From Rhynchopus euleeides (Eukaryota > Euglenozoa > Diplonemea > Diplonemida > Diplonemidae): 64,000 nt of DNA. A model generated the notes under the pieces. It ran no database searches and had not been told where the DNA came from. It saw nothing but the letters and a program-made list of their open reading frames with translations. The position numbers and the translations under genes were made by a program. How positions within the stretch are numbered: the stretch's first letter is position 1; every line of letters starts with the position of its first letter. Shown here piece after piece: positions 22,831-33,319 of this stretch. The stretch is taken from contig OY723297.1 in NCBI GenBank assembly GCA_963210315.1, positions 1,984,001-2,048,000 on the forward strand, read 5' to 3'.

Positions 22831-24305
22831 CTCCGGCCCAACGTTAAGTCCGGCCCCAGAATTAGCCAGAGGCCTGCGCCCCCCCCCCCCCTTGTGTGAT
22901 TTTTTGACATCTTTTTCCCCCTCCCTCTCCGGATTTGGGGGGGTGGGGGGGAGGAACAACGAGCAAAAACGAGACAAGGCCTCAAAAAATAATTCCTCTG
23001 CTTTTTTCACAGCCCGCCTGAGGAGTCTCTGTGTTGCTCCTTAGGAATGGGAGAAGGGGGGGAAAAGGCGTTGGGGGTGCATGCCCTCTGTAGCATCACA
23101 CATATTCCATATTGTGTGCCTTTGCCCCCACCCCCCGAGTCTTTCTCTCTCAGCGGCGGCCCTTGCTGGTTCCCCTTCACAAACGAAAACGTCTTTGTTT
23201 TTTTTCTCAGAAAAAATAGGGCACCGGGACACCTTATCCTTCCCTTTGCGAGCCTTTCCCTCACGCTATGTTCGGGGCTTGCAGAGGGGGATGGTGTGCT
23301 GGTGTCTTTGAACCCCCTTCATCTCCCCCCCTCCCCCCCCACCAAAACCCTCCCCGGAACTCTCTGCCTCCGACTTCGCTGCGTCTGCTGGAGTGCTTCC
23401 CCATGATCGGGGCCCCTATCCTCGAAACAATGCGAAGTATGAGAGAGAGAATGTGTGTAGGGGTGGGGTGGCAGGGGAAGAGGAAATGAACAAATGACTT
23501 TTTGTGGGTGGCACAAGCGGCTGTGTCGGGGCGGTGTCCCATATTTTTCACCTGGCTGGGTTGTGTGTGTGGTTTCGTTTTTGTTTGTTTTTTTTGCCTG
23601 TTTTTTGTTTTGCCCTTTTTTTTCTCTTCCCCCCCCGTTTATATTTTTCTTCTGCATTCAGCATTGCTGTTTTCGGGGGAGCCAGAACGGCTCCCTCCCC
23701 CCCCCCCCCCCTCCTGGCTGCCTCTCCCGAACAACTCGCAAGGCTCCGGGCACATTGCTGTGTCTCCCCCATCTCGCTGCACGTTCGCACGTGCAGAGAT
23801 CGGCTCGAACATTTCAAGGCGAGCCGACTTCTCGCGGCGAATGCAAATTTGGGATGATCCTTATTTTTGCAACTTTTCTGCAGCACATTTTTTTTGTTAG
23901 AGTGGGGTGGGGGCAGACTTCTTCGTAGAACTGTTCCCCCACTGAGTGTGTGTATCTGTGTGCATGTGCAGCGCGTGGCACACCAGAGGGAGAAGGGTGT
24001 GTCCTCCGGTGCGGTTCTACACTCCTGCAAAAAAAATTACAAACAAACAAAAACATGATTCACGTGCAAATGTGTGCGGTGTGTGCAGCGATTTCCAGAT
24101 TTTTTGGAGTGGGCCCAACGGACATGCCCCTCCTTCCTTTCCCGGAATTCCCAGCCCACTTTGCGTGTACTTTGCGTGTAGTTGTGACCAAGGTTGAGGT
24201 GGGTTGTAGCCTGAGGGTGGGATGCCCGCTGAGGGCGTAGGGGGGGGGGGGGGGGGAGGTGGTTTGCAAATGTGGTGCGAAGGGCCGCCCCTCGCACACA
24301 AAGGG
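22831..24305. other. Homopolymer-rich intergenic DNA
   Basis: C and T runs (for example 22818-22835, 23580-23640, 23695-23712) and TG-rich stretches. No frame shows recognisable protein sequence. No RNA gene was seen. Confidence 0.5.
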
Positions 24306-24643
24306 TATACCGTATACGTAAATATTTTGGAACGTAAATATTATGGAACGTAAATATTTTGGAACGCTGGTGGGTTGGCGTTCAAGATTTTTTTCGTTCC
24401 ATAATATTTACAGGGCTTTCTGCGACTCGGGGACTTGGACCAGGTGATCGGACGGCATACAGAGTCCCTGACGGGACCTACTCGTGCACTTTTCGCGCGA
24501 TTACCTGACGCAAGCCGTCCTCACCACCGAGTCCCCAACTGGCCCTGTAAATATTATGGAACGTAAATATTATGGAACGGACCGGCCAAAAATGGGCCCG
24601 TTCCATAATATTTACGTTCCATAATATTTACGTATACGGTATA
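24306..24643. mobile_element. Element I: 338-bp TIR element
   Basis: Its ends are TATACCGTATACGTAAATAT and the complement, so TA may be the target duplication with TACCGTATACG as the true end. Inside each arm the motif GTAAATATT-TGGAACG is repeated two or three times in both orientations. The central 150 bp is unique. It is non-coding. A mariner-like TA duplication is possible, but superfamily cannot be assigned from so short an element. Confidence 0.65.
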
Positions 24644-24729
24644 TGCCTGCCGAGAAAGACGCGGCGCAAACGAACGGTTGAAAAGGTAGAGAGGCCCACC
24701 ACCCCCCTCACTCCCCCACACTCACACCT

Positions 24730-25557
24730 TTATATTGTTTCAACTTTTTTGCACACCACCCCGCATTTTGTGGTGCGTTGTTGCCACACCCCATACTGCA
24801 GTGCGGTCAGCCCACTGTTCTTCATGACACGCCCCGTGTTGGGGTAGTGTGTGTGGGGCGGACGGGCGGGTGTGCGCTGGAACACAGCATACTCCTCCAC
24901 CTTGAGCCCTGGGATACACTCTGCGTAGTGTGTTGGGCGGCGCCGGATCATCGGCGACTGTGCGAGCTTCGTGAGGCGAGTGTTGTCCGGCGTGTGCCAT
25001 CTCTGCATCCGCCCGTGCAAAGCAGGCAGGGCGGGTGTACTTGACCTTGCGGTCGCCGCCGCCCACCATATTGAACTCTATGTTGATGTACCACATCAAG
25101 TTCCGCGTGTGCTTCAGTGTGAATATATCCACGGCCGAATCGTGCGTCGGCACAGAGATGTGCTCGGTCGTGCGAGTTGTCTGAGGGATGTGTGTGGTGA
25201 ACGCGGCAGCACCCGTGATGAGCGCATGAGTGAGCATTCCGTTACCAGCCAGCTTGGTTGGCAGCTGTGCGATCCCTGCAAAGATCGCGGGGATATTGCC
25301 GAGGAAGCCGTACAGGCTGCGCGACACAAACAGGGGCAGCCTGTCGTCCGTGGGCTCAGCGATGGGGAAGTCTACATCCACTCCCCCAATCTTACGAGTC
25401 GTCTCGTACACAAGCGTCACCTGCCCCGTCGCAGCCACTACAAAGTTCGCCCTGTCACAGGCTGATCCCTGTCGCGCGCATCCAGAAACAGGCCGTGCTT
25501 CCGCTGAAACAGGCACAGGAGAGAGGGTCCATCTTCGGCGGAGCACGTCGAAGACAT
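24730..25557 (-). pseudogene. Unrecognised gene, reading frame interrupted
   Basis: From an ATG at 25557 the minus strand has coding-like sequence that continues to 24730 but changes frame about twice. Segments with natural composition include VVAATGQVTLVYETTRK, LFVSRSLYGFLGNIPAIF, TLKHTRNLMWYINIEFN and, near the end, KLAQSPMIRRRPTHYAE. Total length would be about 270 residues. I do not recognise the family. It is the only likely host-type gene on the minus strand in this part of the window. Either the gene is decayed or the assembly has errors; introns are less likely because no donor or acceptor sits at the changes. The upstream minus strand is pyrimidine-rich (25560-25620). Confidence 0.4.
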
Positions 25558-25944
25558 CGTGTGGGGTTGGGAAGCGAAAGAAGTGATAAATGAATACAAT
25601 AAAGAATCGAAGGAAAGATTACGAGGGGAGTACCAGTCGCGATGAAGCGGTCGATACCAGTGTCCCTACGCTACACTACCTTATAACAGCCCCACCACCA
25701 CAGACAGCCGAGCTCGATTCAACCGGTGGGGAACTGCACGCCTTTCCCCCGCCCCCCATCATCACAAAGGCAACGTAACACCTCCAACATCAACAAGCAC
25801 GCACAGCAAAATCACACCCTCATCACCTCATCCAACGACACCCACCACCACCAGGGTCCGCTCTCTTCTTCCCCACCTCCCCCCCCTGTCTCTGATGCAC
25901 CGCCTGACAGGCGCGTAGCGGGGGGTCTGCAGCACCCAAGCAGC

Positions 25945-25973
25945 CTTTCTCTCTCTCTCTCTCTCTCTAGTTA
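25945..25973 (+). promoter_or_regulatory. (CT)n tract ending in TAG: candidate splice acceptor
   Basis: A run of about twelve CT units ends in TAG at about 25971, 100 bases upstream of the ATG at 26072, with no other ATG between. This is the layout of a 5'-UTR intron acceptor or a spliced-leader acceptor. It could also be a plain microsatellite. Confidence 0.35.
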
Positions 25974-26071
25974 GCTGATACTAAAAACACCCACTCCCTC
26001 CTCCCCATCCCCCGCCCCCCCCCTCTTCCGCCGGCACACCTCCCTACCCTCCATACCTACGCGACGGCGCG

Positions 26072-29000
26072 ATGGATCAACACGATGAGCGCCGCAAATC
26101 GCCTGGAGACGCGGAGGGGGGGCAGTCTGCTGGGGCACCACACGCGCTGGGGGTCGGCAGGGAGGGGGGCCTCGATGCGTCGCAGATGAGCAGCGAGCAG
26201 CTGGCGTCCTACCTGGAGGGGCTGGAGGCGGAGTCGTGCGGGGCGGCGGGTGGCACCCATAGGGGTGCCTCTGCGGGGCACCCGCGTGCGGGCCGCGGGT
26301 TGACCTCAGCGGGCGTCAACTCCCCCGGAGGTGCGGCGGCTGTGTCTGGGGAGGAGGCACGCCCCCCCTCGCAGCGCACGGAGCGAGAGATGGAGGAGTA
26401 CCTCGCGCAGCTGAAGGCCGAGGGGCAGGGCAGCCTGTCCCTCGGCTCCGGCAGCATCCACTCCGGGTCGCGCGGGGGGCACTCCCGAGGCGAGTCGCGG
26501 AAGAGCTCCCGCCGGGAGAAGACCCCCAAGTCCCCCGAGGGGGGGCGCGCGGCAGGGGCTGGCACCCCTCTTGGCGGATCTTATCCCGACAGGGGCGTGC
26601 CCCCCCCGGGCACACCGGCCGCGGAGATCGCCGAAGCCTCTGGTGTCCCTGTGAGGGAGGGAGATGTGGCAAAGGCGGTGGCAGAGGCTGCACCGCCGCC
26701 GCAGGAGGTGGAGGTGGAGGTGGAGGAGGTGGGTCGAGGTGAGGCTGACCCGCAGGGGGTTGAAGGGCAGGAGGAGCAGGAGGAGGAGGAGGCTGTGCAG
26801 GCGGCGGCCCCGCAGGGGCCGGATGGAGGTGAGGGTGAGGAGGAGGTGGTGGTGGTGGCGGAGGAAGAGGGGCAGGAGGCGCAGGCAGCTGCCCCAGAGG
26901 CGCAGGAGATGGAGGGGCGGCAGGAGGAGGAGGAGGAGGTGGTCCCGCAGGATGGGGGTGAGGGTGAGGAGGTGGAGGAGGAGGCTGTGCAGGCGGAGGC
27001 GGGCCGGGTGGAGGGTGGGGCTGGAAAGGAGGAGGGGGAGGGGCAGGCAGCTGCCGAGGCTGTGCACAGTGCCCAGGAGGCGGGAGGGGAGAAGGGGGAG
27101 GAGGAGGCTGAGGTGTCCCCGGAGGGCGTGGAGGGGGAGGGTGAGTGCAGCCTGTATGGGTTTGCCGCAGCGGCCCCGATGGAGCCGTCGCCTGTCGCGG
27201 ATGTGTTCCCCGAGCCTGCGGCCCTGCCTGCTGCGGGAGGGGCACAGCATGGGGTGGCCCGTGTGCCGGAGCGGCAGTCCGTCCCCTCAGACTACGACGA
27301 CGATTCATACCACACGAGGTCGACCACACCAGACCAGGAGCTGCCCTCACCCACACAGCACAGGGTGCAGCAACAGGAGGGGTGCATGCCTGCTGAGGAG
27401 GCACAGCCTGCAGGCGTGGCCTCCCCTGGCCTTGGGCATAGCGACGCGGGTGTGCGCAGTGTGGAGCCAGACACAGAGCCAGAGGGTGTGGTGCAAGGGC
27501 AGGCTGAGGAGGCAGCCCCGCAGCCTCTCGGGGACAGGCGCAGCAGCAGAAACAGCAGCTCTGCCGCACCGACGTCGGACAGCAGCACCCGCAAGGTGCC
27601 CCCGCTTCCGGAAGGCTTCTCGTACGGCGAGGAGGACAGCGATGCCGACGGTGAGGAGGGCCTGGGGGCAGGCCCTGCCGCCCCGCACACTGGGGGGCTT
27701 GAGGACGCACCGCCACAGCAGCCTCTGCCCCACGCATCCCCGGGAAGCCCTGCAGGCGATGCGGGGGTGCTGTCGGATGAGGTGCCAGCGCGTGGCAGCG
27801 AGGGGGCGGGGTCACGCAGTAGCACACCGCATCAGCAGCAGCAGGAGACTCAGGAAGGGCATCGGTCAGCGGCTTCCTCACCTGCAGGCGATGGTTGTGC
27901 GACGGCTGCGCCAGCACATGGCAGCCCCGACGGCGAGGCGGGGTCACACAGCAGCACACCGCAGCATCAGCAGGAGCAGGAGCAGCAGGACATTCAGAAG
28001 GAAGAACAGCGCTCACAGGCGTCGGGTGCTTCCTCACCTGCATGCGACAGTGTGACGTCGGATGAGGTGCCTGCACATGACAACCCCGTCGGCGAGGGGT
28101 CGCGCAGCAGCACACCGCCTCAGCAGCAGGAGACTCAGGAAGGGCATCGATCAGCGGCTTCCTCACCTGCAGGCGATGGTTGTGCGACGGTGTCGGCTGT
28201 ACCAGCACAGGGCAGCCCCGACAGCGAGGCGGGGTCACACAGCAGCACACCGCAGCAGCAGCGGGATCAGAAGGAAGAGCAGCGCTCACAGGCGTCGGGT
28301 GCTTCCTCGCCTGCAGGCGAGGTGGCGTTCTCTGCAGACCTGCCGGAGGGGCTGCATGACCTCGCTGCCACCATCGCAGCTGCGGATGTCTTCAACGAGC
28401 AGGATTCACAGCGCCTGCTGCTGCAGCTCGACAGCGACACAGAGCTGCTGCGTGCAGGCATCGCGCAGGCAGACGCCCTGCTGCCGAGGGGGTCCTCGCG
28501 CCCCTCCTCCTGCAGCTCCGCCTCCACGTGCAGCAGCCAGGGGCAGGTGTCGCGGATCCGCATCATGCAGAAGAAGCAGGTGTGCGAGCGTGAGCTCCGC
28601 AAGAAGGACCAGCAGGCCGCAGAGGTGCACGACAAGCATGCCCTGTTCCTGCAGAGGCAGGAGGCGCAGGAGGGGGTGACCAGCGGAGGCGACGACGGCG
28701 ACGGCGGCAGCGTCACAGCGTCTACACCAGTATTCACGCCTCTGCGGCGCGAAGGCTCGTTCCGCCCACCCCCGCCTGCGCGCAGGCCGTCGTTTGCGAC
28801 TGCGGCGCCTGAGCGGAAACGCTCCGCGATGGCGGTGATGGAGGCGGCACACAGTACCCCACAGCGCCCCATCACACCGCCCCTGGGTGAGGCTCGGGAG
28901 GCGCCGCGTCGGGTGTCTGTGGTGCTGCCGGGTGGGCCCTCGTCGTGCCACGACCTGCGGCAGCACTCGTCCCTGCGCAAGAATCAGCGGTCGCCCTGCA

Positions 29001-32000
29001 TCTCGCCTGCTGAGGAGGCGCAGGTGCAGCAGGCGGCCAAGGAGAAGAAGGAGCGCCACACAGAGGCAGTGCAGGCACAGGCAGACAAGGCGAAGGAGCA
29101 CCGCGAGGAGGAGGCGAAGCTGATGGACAGGATCCAGAGCCTGGAGAAGGCGCGGCTGAAGGCGATGGCGTGTGAGCACATCGAAGGCAACGAGCCGGTG
29201 TCGCCCACCTCGCCCGCGTCGCGTGGCTCCGCGCTGTCGTCTGAGCTGGAGTGCCTGCTGCACGACCTGCGGGATCACCACACAGCCCTGTGCACGCGCA
29301 ACGCCGCCAAGATGTCTGTGCTGGAGGCACACACGGCAGAGCTGTGCCTGTCCCCAGAGGAGGAGGCGCTGTGCCGCTCCTACGAGGCACGCCGCATCCT
29401 GGAGGAGAGCAGGGCACGCGCAGCAGCGGCGCCGGTGCACACGCCGCACGAGTCTGTGAGCCCCCAGGTGCAGAAGGACCGCCTGCTGGCGGAGCGGCGG
29501 CGTTCCGCCCAGGAGAAGGACATCCGCAGCAAGCTAGACGACATCGACGACAGGATCCAGCGTGTCGAGTCGGAGGGCGAGGTGTGTGGCCTGGACGGCC
29601 TCAAGCACGAGCGTGAGGCGCTCGCCGGTGAGCTGCAGAGTGTTGCCGAGAGGGCAGACCCACGGGCACAGTCCCAGCTGCGCACCATGGAGCGCATCAG
29701 GCAGCGCCGTCACTCGCTGCCCGCCGTCCAGGAGCGCACTGACTCAGGCGGGTCGCTGGACAGGATCCGCAGGACCTTCTCCCTCGGCAAGGGCATCACG
29801 CAGGCGCTTGCCACGGGGCGCCGCAGCAGCCTGCAGCCTGCCCCTGAGGGTGGGGCAGACTCCCTGACGCGGTCGCAGCAGTACCACCTCTACCTCTCCG
29901 CCAGCTGCAAGATGCGCACGCTGAAGCAAGTGGAGTTCCACCGCCAGCATGAGCACGACGTGCTGGCCTTGGAGCTGGCCCGCGTGCAGCAGACACTGCC
30001 CGAGCTGCGCGACATGCTGCAGCAGCACCGCGACACGGCATCCGAGAGCGCCTACTGGCACCGCCGCCTGTCGGAGGCGGAGGACATCGTCAACAAGCTC
30101 GACACCAAGAGGGAGTCCCTCGAGTCGCGCATCACGCGGGAGCGCGACACGCTGTGCGCGCTGACGAAGCTCGAAGAGTCTGTCGTGATGACGGGGAGGC
30201 GCCGCAACTCTCTGCTTGCCATCACCGCGCAGAGCGCCGACGTGCAGAAGTGGGACGCAGACCGTCTCGACACAGTGCTGGGCCTGCTGGGTCAGCTGCA
30301 CGAGCAGGACCCCTCGCAGCCTATCAACGAAGAACTCGTCGCCCGCCTGCACACCGCCTGCAAGCCACCCATCGACACCAGCGACGCAGGGCCTGCTGAC
30401 GACGAGGCGAGCCCCACCTCGTCCCCCATGCGGGAACGTGGCCGAGTCTCCCCGAAGCAGCGCCCCCCACCGAAGAACCCTGTGCCGCCCAACGGCCCCC
30501 CTGCACGCCGCTCCAGCATCCGCCGCATGCGCGCAGCATACCAGAAGCCCTCTGCCAAGACCCCGCCAGAGAAGGCCCCACCCCGCGCACAGCAGCAGCG
30601 CAAGCCGCGCGAGGGGAAGCCTGCTGTGCCTGCTGCAGGCAAGCCCAAGCCCAAGCCCCCCAAGGCACCCGCTGCAGCGCCGCTGTCGCCGGCATCCATC
30701 GCATCGCCGCCCTGCCCCCTGTCGGACGACAGCTCTGCGGCAGGCTCCGACTCCGACTCGGGCTACTCCGAGTCAGGCGCCGGTGCAGCAGAGGGGGCCA
30801 AGCCGCCTGCAACGCCTGCCTCCAGCAGCTCCTCAGCGACCTCCTCGCCGTCCGGCCCTTCTACGCCACACGCAGAGGCGCAGCCTCAGCCGCCTGCCCC
30901 GCAGAGCCTTGCTGCGCACGTCGCGCGGTATGTGCGGGTGGAGGAGGGTGCCGAGGGGCAGGTGCCGCTTGCGGATACCCTGCAGCAGGCCTTCGGTGGC
31001 GTGCCGTGGTGGGCGGCAGGCCTGTGGGACTGCTCCGTGAACCTTCCCGCCTCGCTGGCGTTGGCGAGGCTGCGGCTGCCAGCGCGTGCGCCGTGTCCCC
31101 CGCTGCCGGAGGTGCTCAGCAGCGGGATGGCGGAGTTCATCCGCTTTGCAGGCACGCAGCAGGGCGAGCTGGTGCAGAGGGGGAAGGGGGCTGCCGCGCG
31201 GCTGCGTACGGAGGGGTTGTCGGAGGAGCTGCGGTTCCTGAAGTGGGTGAAGGAGGGCCTCGACACGCGCAGGGCTGCGTCGGAGCAGCAGGGCGATCTG
31301 GGGGATGCTGGCCAGGCGCCCCAGAAGGAGGCGCATCCGATCAGGCGTGGCGATACGGTGCATATCAAGTATAGCAGTGACAACCTGTCGCGTCTGTGCC
31401 TCGGCACCATAGAGGGGAAGCTGCGCGGCCTCGTGCGCTACATCGGGCATGTCGGCGAGGTGGTGGACGTGCGGTGCGACACAGAGAAAGACGGGGGGCA
31501 GGGCAGCGATGTGTTGCGGCCGGAGGGGGGTGCGTCTGACGTGGGGCTCGACAGCACGGATGACGAAGTTGCTGCTCCTGTGAGGGCGTTGTGCCCTGCG
31601 CGTGGGAGGGAGAGGGAGAGGGAGTTGCTGGTTGCCTTCAGGCAGCCGGGTGTTGTGGCGCCGGCTGCGTCCCTCTGCCGTGAGTGGGTGCCGGAGGGTG
31701 TGTGCGAGCGTGTGGTGTCCTTGCGCCAGTCTTCCGCAGGCTCTGTGGCCAGAGCGAGCCAGGCCAGCACGGAGGCGAGCAGTGCGGCGGTGTGGGAGCC
31801 CAGCTGCGAGGCGTCGCCGACATATTTGCACCTGCTGGTGAAGGCCTTCCGCCACGATGTGTTCGAGGCAGCCCTGCGCGAAGTGACGCACTCCTTGGCG
31901 AAGGTGGTGGCGCTGAGGAGCAACATCGACTTCTTCTTCGCAGCCCCGCAGGGGGGCCTGTCCGACAAGCCGGAGGTGCCGCCCCTGCCGCAGAACCTCC

Positions 32001-33319
32001 TTGTGCACGTGGCAAGCAGGGGCACACGGGCAGTGCTCTCTGGCCGCTGCGTGTCACCTTGCCTTGACTCCTTCGCCGCTGACCACGACGTGCTCCTCTC
32101 CGAGACCGCCATCACCCCAGACAGCAGGGCAGGCACGCCAACCCCGAGCGGGTACATGGCCGACCGTCACTGCCCGACAGAGGTCGGGCGCATGCTCGGG
32201 TGTCTCCGTGTCGTCGACGAGATTGTTGTGGACTCCCTGAATGCAATCCGCCAATTCATGCCACGTGACCGCACACAACACGAAGCGATGCTCGTGGAGT
32301 TTGCAACGCTGTTCAGCGATGCCGAATCTGAACCCACACACACCACAGGCAGACAGCACATCGTCAGCGCCCTGACACCCCCTGATGTGCCGCACGCCGT
32401 GGCCCTGCGCAGTGCTCACATCGGCGCAGCGGAGGCGGTTGCAGCGATGCGTTCCATCTGCGAGGTGGTGCACTGCAGCAGATGCGTGGTAGCCGTCCCA
32501 CCCCCACTCGGACACGACGCCGAGGATTCGAGCATCTCCCGGCACGTCAAGATCAACTCTCTGATGTCGATGGTTGGCAACTTCGACCTCACCGAGAAGC
32601 GCCTCGCCCGCACTGCCACGTCGGAGTCGAAAAACGACCTCGAATCCGGGCTGAACGACGTTTCGCAGCGCTGCAAAGCCCTCGTCAACTCACACCATCT
32701 CGCCGCCGTCAAACGCAAGGCCGGGCGGGAGGGCCTCAACCCCCTGTCGGACATGCGCAGGATCGTGCCGTACTCCCCAGCGGGCGACCCCTTCAGGACC
32801 TTCCCCCCCCTGATGGACACATACCTCGACTCGCTGCGCAGCTACCCCGCAGGGTCGCAGAGGGCTGTCGACCTCGGGGGCCGCAGCCTCCTGCCGCCCA
32901 ACACCAATGTGACAGGGAAGGAGTTCCTGAAACTGGAAGCCAGTGCGCGCCAGACCCCGCGGAAGCGGGTGACACGCAGAGCCATCACCCACACGCCACG
33001 GCAAGAGGGGGGCGTGGTGGGGCTGCTGGGGGACGACACCTTCCTGCACAGCAGCAGCCCGCAGGCAGCGGTGTGCGACCTGCTCCCAAAGGCGCGCACC
33101 GCGCCCCCCGTCTCCCTGGGCGCAGGACTGACGCTGAAGCGGCCGCCAGCAGGGCCTCCCTGGCGCTCGGCAGACCCAGCCGCCGGCACGCTTCCCGCAC
33201 ACCCCTTGTCGGTATGTGACTTTTGCAGAATGGCATCGGCACCACCCACACCCGCACAGGCACTGACTGAAATGTTCAAGGTCTTCCAGAGGAAGCAGTG
33301 TTTCGAGGGCACTGCGTAG
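26072..33319 (+). CDS. Giant single-exon low-complexity protein (2415 aa), unknown function
   Basis: An uninterrupted frame from ATG 26072 to TAG 33319. Residues 1-200 are Gly/Ser/Arg-rich; 210-360 form a Glu/Gln/Val-rich acidic belt; 560-750 are degenerate repeats of about 30-45 residues with SRSSTPQQQ and AASSPAGDG cores; about 970-1450 are long charged coiled-coil segments (KEKKERHTEAVQAQADK, HDVLALELARVQQ); 1450-1650 are Pro/Ala/Lys-rich and disordered. The last 700 residues are more ordered and include a small-barrel-like stretch (RRGDTVHIKY then VRYIGHVGEVVDV, about 1755-1805) that may be SH3- or KOW-like. It could be a cytoskeletal or centrosomal scaffold; this is inference from architecture only. 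Confidence 0.75.
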   Translation: MDQHDERRKSPGDAEGGQSAGAPHALGVGREGGLDASQMSSEQLASYLEGLEAESCGAAGGTHRGASAGHPRAGRGLTSAGVNSPGGAAAVSGEEARPPSQRTEREMEEYLAQLKAEGQGSLSLGSGSIHSGSRGGHSRGESRKSSRREKTPKSPEGGRAAGAGTPLGGSYPDRGVPPPGTPAAEIAEASGVPVREGDVAKAVAEAAPPPQEVEVEVEEVGRGEADPQGVEGQEEQEEEEAVQAAAPQGPDGGEGEEEVVVVAEEEGQEAQAAAPEAQEMEGRQEEEEEVVPQDGGEGEEVEEEAVQAEAGRVEGGAGKEEGEGQAAAEAVHSAQEAGGEKGEEEAEVSPEGVEGEGECSLYGFAAAAPMEPSPVADVFPEPAALPAAGGAQHGVARVPERQSVPSDYDDDSYHTRSTTPDQELPSPTQHRVQQQEGCMPAEEAQPAGVASPGLGHSDAGVRSVEPDTEPEGVVQGQAEEAAPQPLGDRRSSRNSSSAAPTSDSSTRKVPPLPEGFSYGEEDSDADGEEGLGAGPAAPHTGGLEDAPPQQPLPHASPGSPAGDAGVLSDEVPARGSEGAGSRSSTPHQQQQETQEGHRSAASSPAGDGCATAAPAHGSPDGEAGSHSSTPQHQQEQEQQDIQKEEQRSQASGASSPACDSVTSDEVPAHDNPVGEGSRSSTPPQQQETQEGHRSAASSPAGDGCATVSAVPAQGSPDSEAGSHSSTPQQQRDQKEEQRSQASGASSPAGEVAFSADLPEGLHDLAATIAAADVFNEQDSQRLLLQLDSDTELLRAGIAQADALLPRGSSRPSSCSSASTCSSQGQVSRIRIMQKKQVCERELRKKDQQAAEVHDKHALFLQRQEAQEGVTSGGDDGDGGSVTASTPVFTPLRREGSFRPPPPARRPSFATAAPERKRSAMAVMEAAHSTPQRPITPPLGEAREAPRRVSVVLPGGPSSCHDLRQHSSLRKNQRSPCISPAEEAQVQQAAKEKKERHTEAVQAQADKAKEHREEEAKLMDRIQSLEKARLKAMACEHIEGNEPVSPTSPASRGSALSSELECLLHDLRDHHTALCTRNAAKMSVLEAHTAELCLSPEEEALCRSYEARRILEESRARAAAAPVHTPHESVSPQVQKDRLLAERRRSAQEKDIRSKLDDIDDRIQRVESEGEVCGLDGLKHEREALAGELQSVAERADPRAQSQLRTMERIRQRRHSLPAVQERTDSGGSLDRIRRTFSLGKGITQALATGRRSSLQPAPEGGADSLTRSQQYHLYLSASCKMRTLKQVEFHRQHEHDVLALELARVQQTLPELRDMLQQHRDTASESAYWHRRLSEAEDIVNKLDTKRESLESRITRERDTLCALTKLEESVVMTGRRRNSLLAITAQSADVQKWDADRLDTVLGLLGQLHEQDPSQPINEELVARLHTACKPPIDTSDAGPADDEASPTSSPMRERGRVSPKQRPPPKNPVPPNGPPARRSSIRRMRAAYQKPSAKTPPEKAPPRAQQQRKPREGKPAVPAAGKPKPKPPKAPAAAPLSPASIASPPCPLSDDSSAAGSDSDSGYSESGAGAAEGAKPPATPASSSSSATSSPSGPSTPHAEAQPQPPAPQSLAAHVARYVRVEEGAEGQVPLADTLQQAFGGVPWWAAGLWDCSVNLPASLALARLRLPARAPCPPLPEVLSSGMAEFIRFAGTQQGELVQRGKGAAARLRTEGLSEELRFLKWVKEGLDTRRAASEQQGDLGDAGQAPQKEAHPIRRGDTVHIKYSSDNLSRLCLGTIEGKLRGLVRYIGHVGEVVDVRCDTEKDGGQGSDVLRPEGGASDVGLDSTDDEVAAPVRALCPARGRERERELLVAFRQPGVVAPAASLCREWVPEGVCERVVSLRQSSAGSVARASQASTEASSAAVWEPSCEASPTYLHLLVKAFRHDVFEAALREVTHSLAKVVALRSNIDFFFAAPQGGLSDKPEVPPLPQNLLVHVASRGTRAVLSGRCVSPCLDSFAADHDVLLSETAITPDSRAGTPTPSGYMADRHCPTEVGRMLGCLRVVDEIVVDSLNAIRQFMPRDRTQHEAMLVEFATLFSDAESEPTHTTGRQHIVSALTPPDVPHAVALRSAHIGAAEAVAAMRSICEVVHCSRCVVAVPPPLGHDAEDSSISRHVKINSLMSMVGNFDLTEKRLARTATSESKNDLESGLNDVSQRCKALVNSHHLAAVKRKAGREGLNPLSDMRRIVPYSPAGDPFRTFPPLMDTYLDSLRSYPAGSQRAVDLGGRSLLPPNTNVTGKEFLKLEASARQTPRKRVTRRAITHTPRQEGGVVGLLGDDTFLHSSSPQAAVCDLLPKARTAPPVSLGAGLTLKRPPAGPPWRSADPAAGTLPAHPLSVCDFCRMASAPPTPAQALTEMFKVFQRKQCFEGTA

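Noticed and set aside
26306-28289. Long minus-strand and alternate-frame ORFs (up to 657 codons)
   Set aside because: Shadows of the GC-rich repetitive gene at 26072-33319: His/Pro/Arg-rich without domains.
33212-33228. 17-base GTATGT...GCAG candidate mini-intron in the 2415-codon gene
   Set aside because: Removal shifts the frame to an early stop and the unspliced frame is open, so it is more likely coding.
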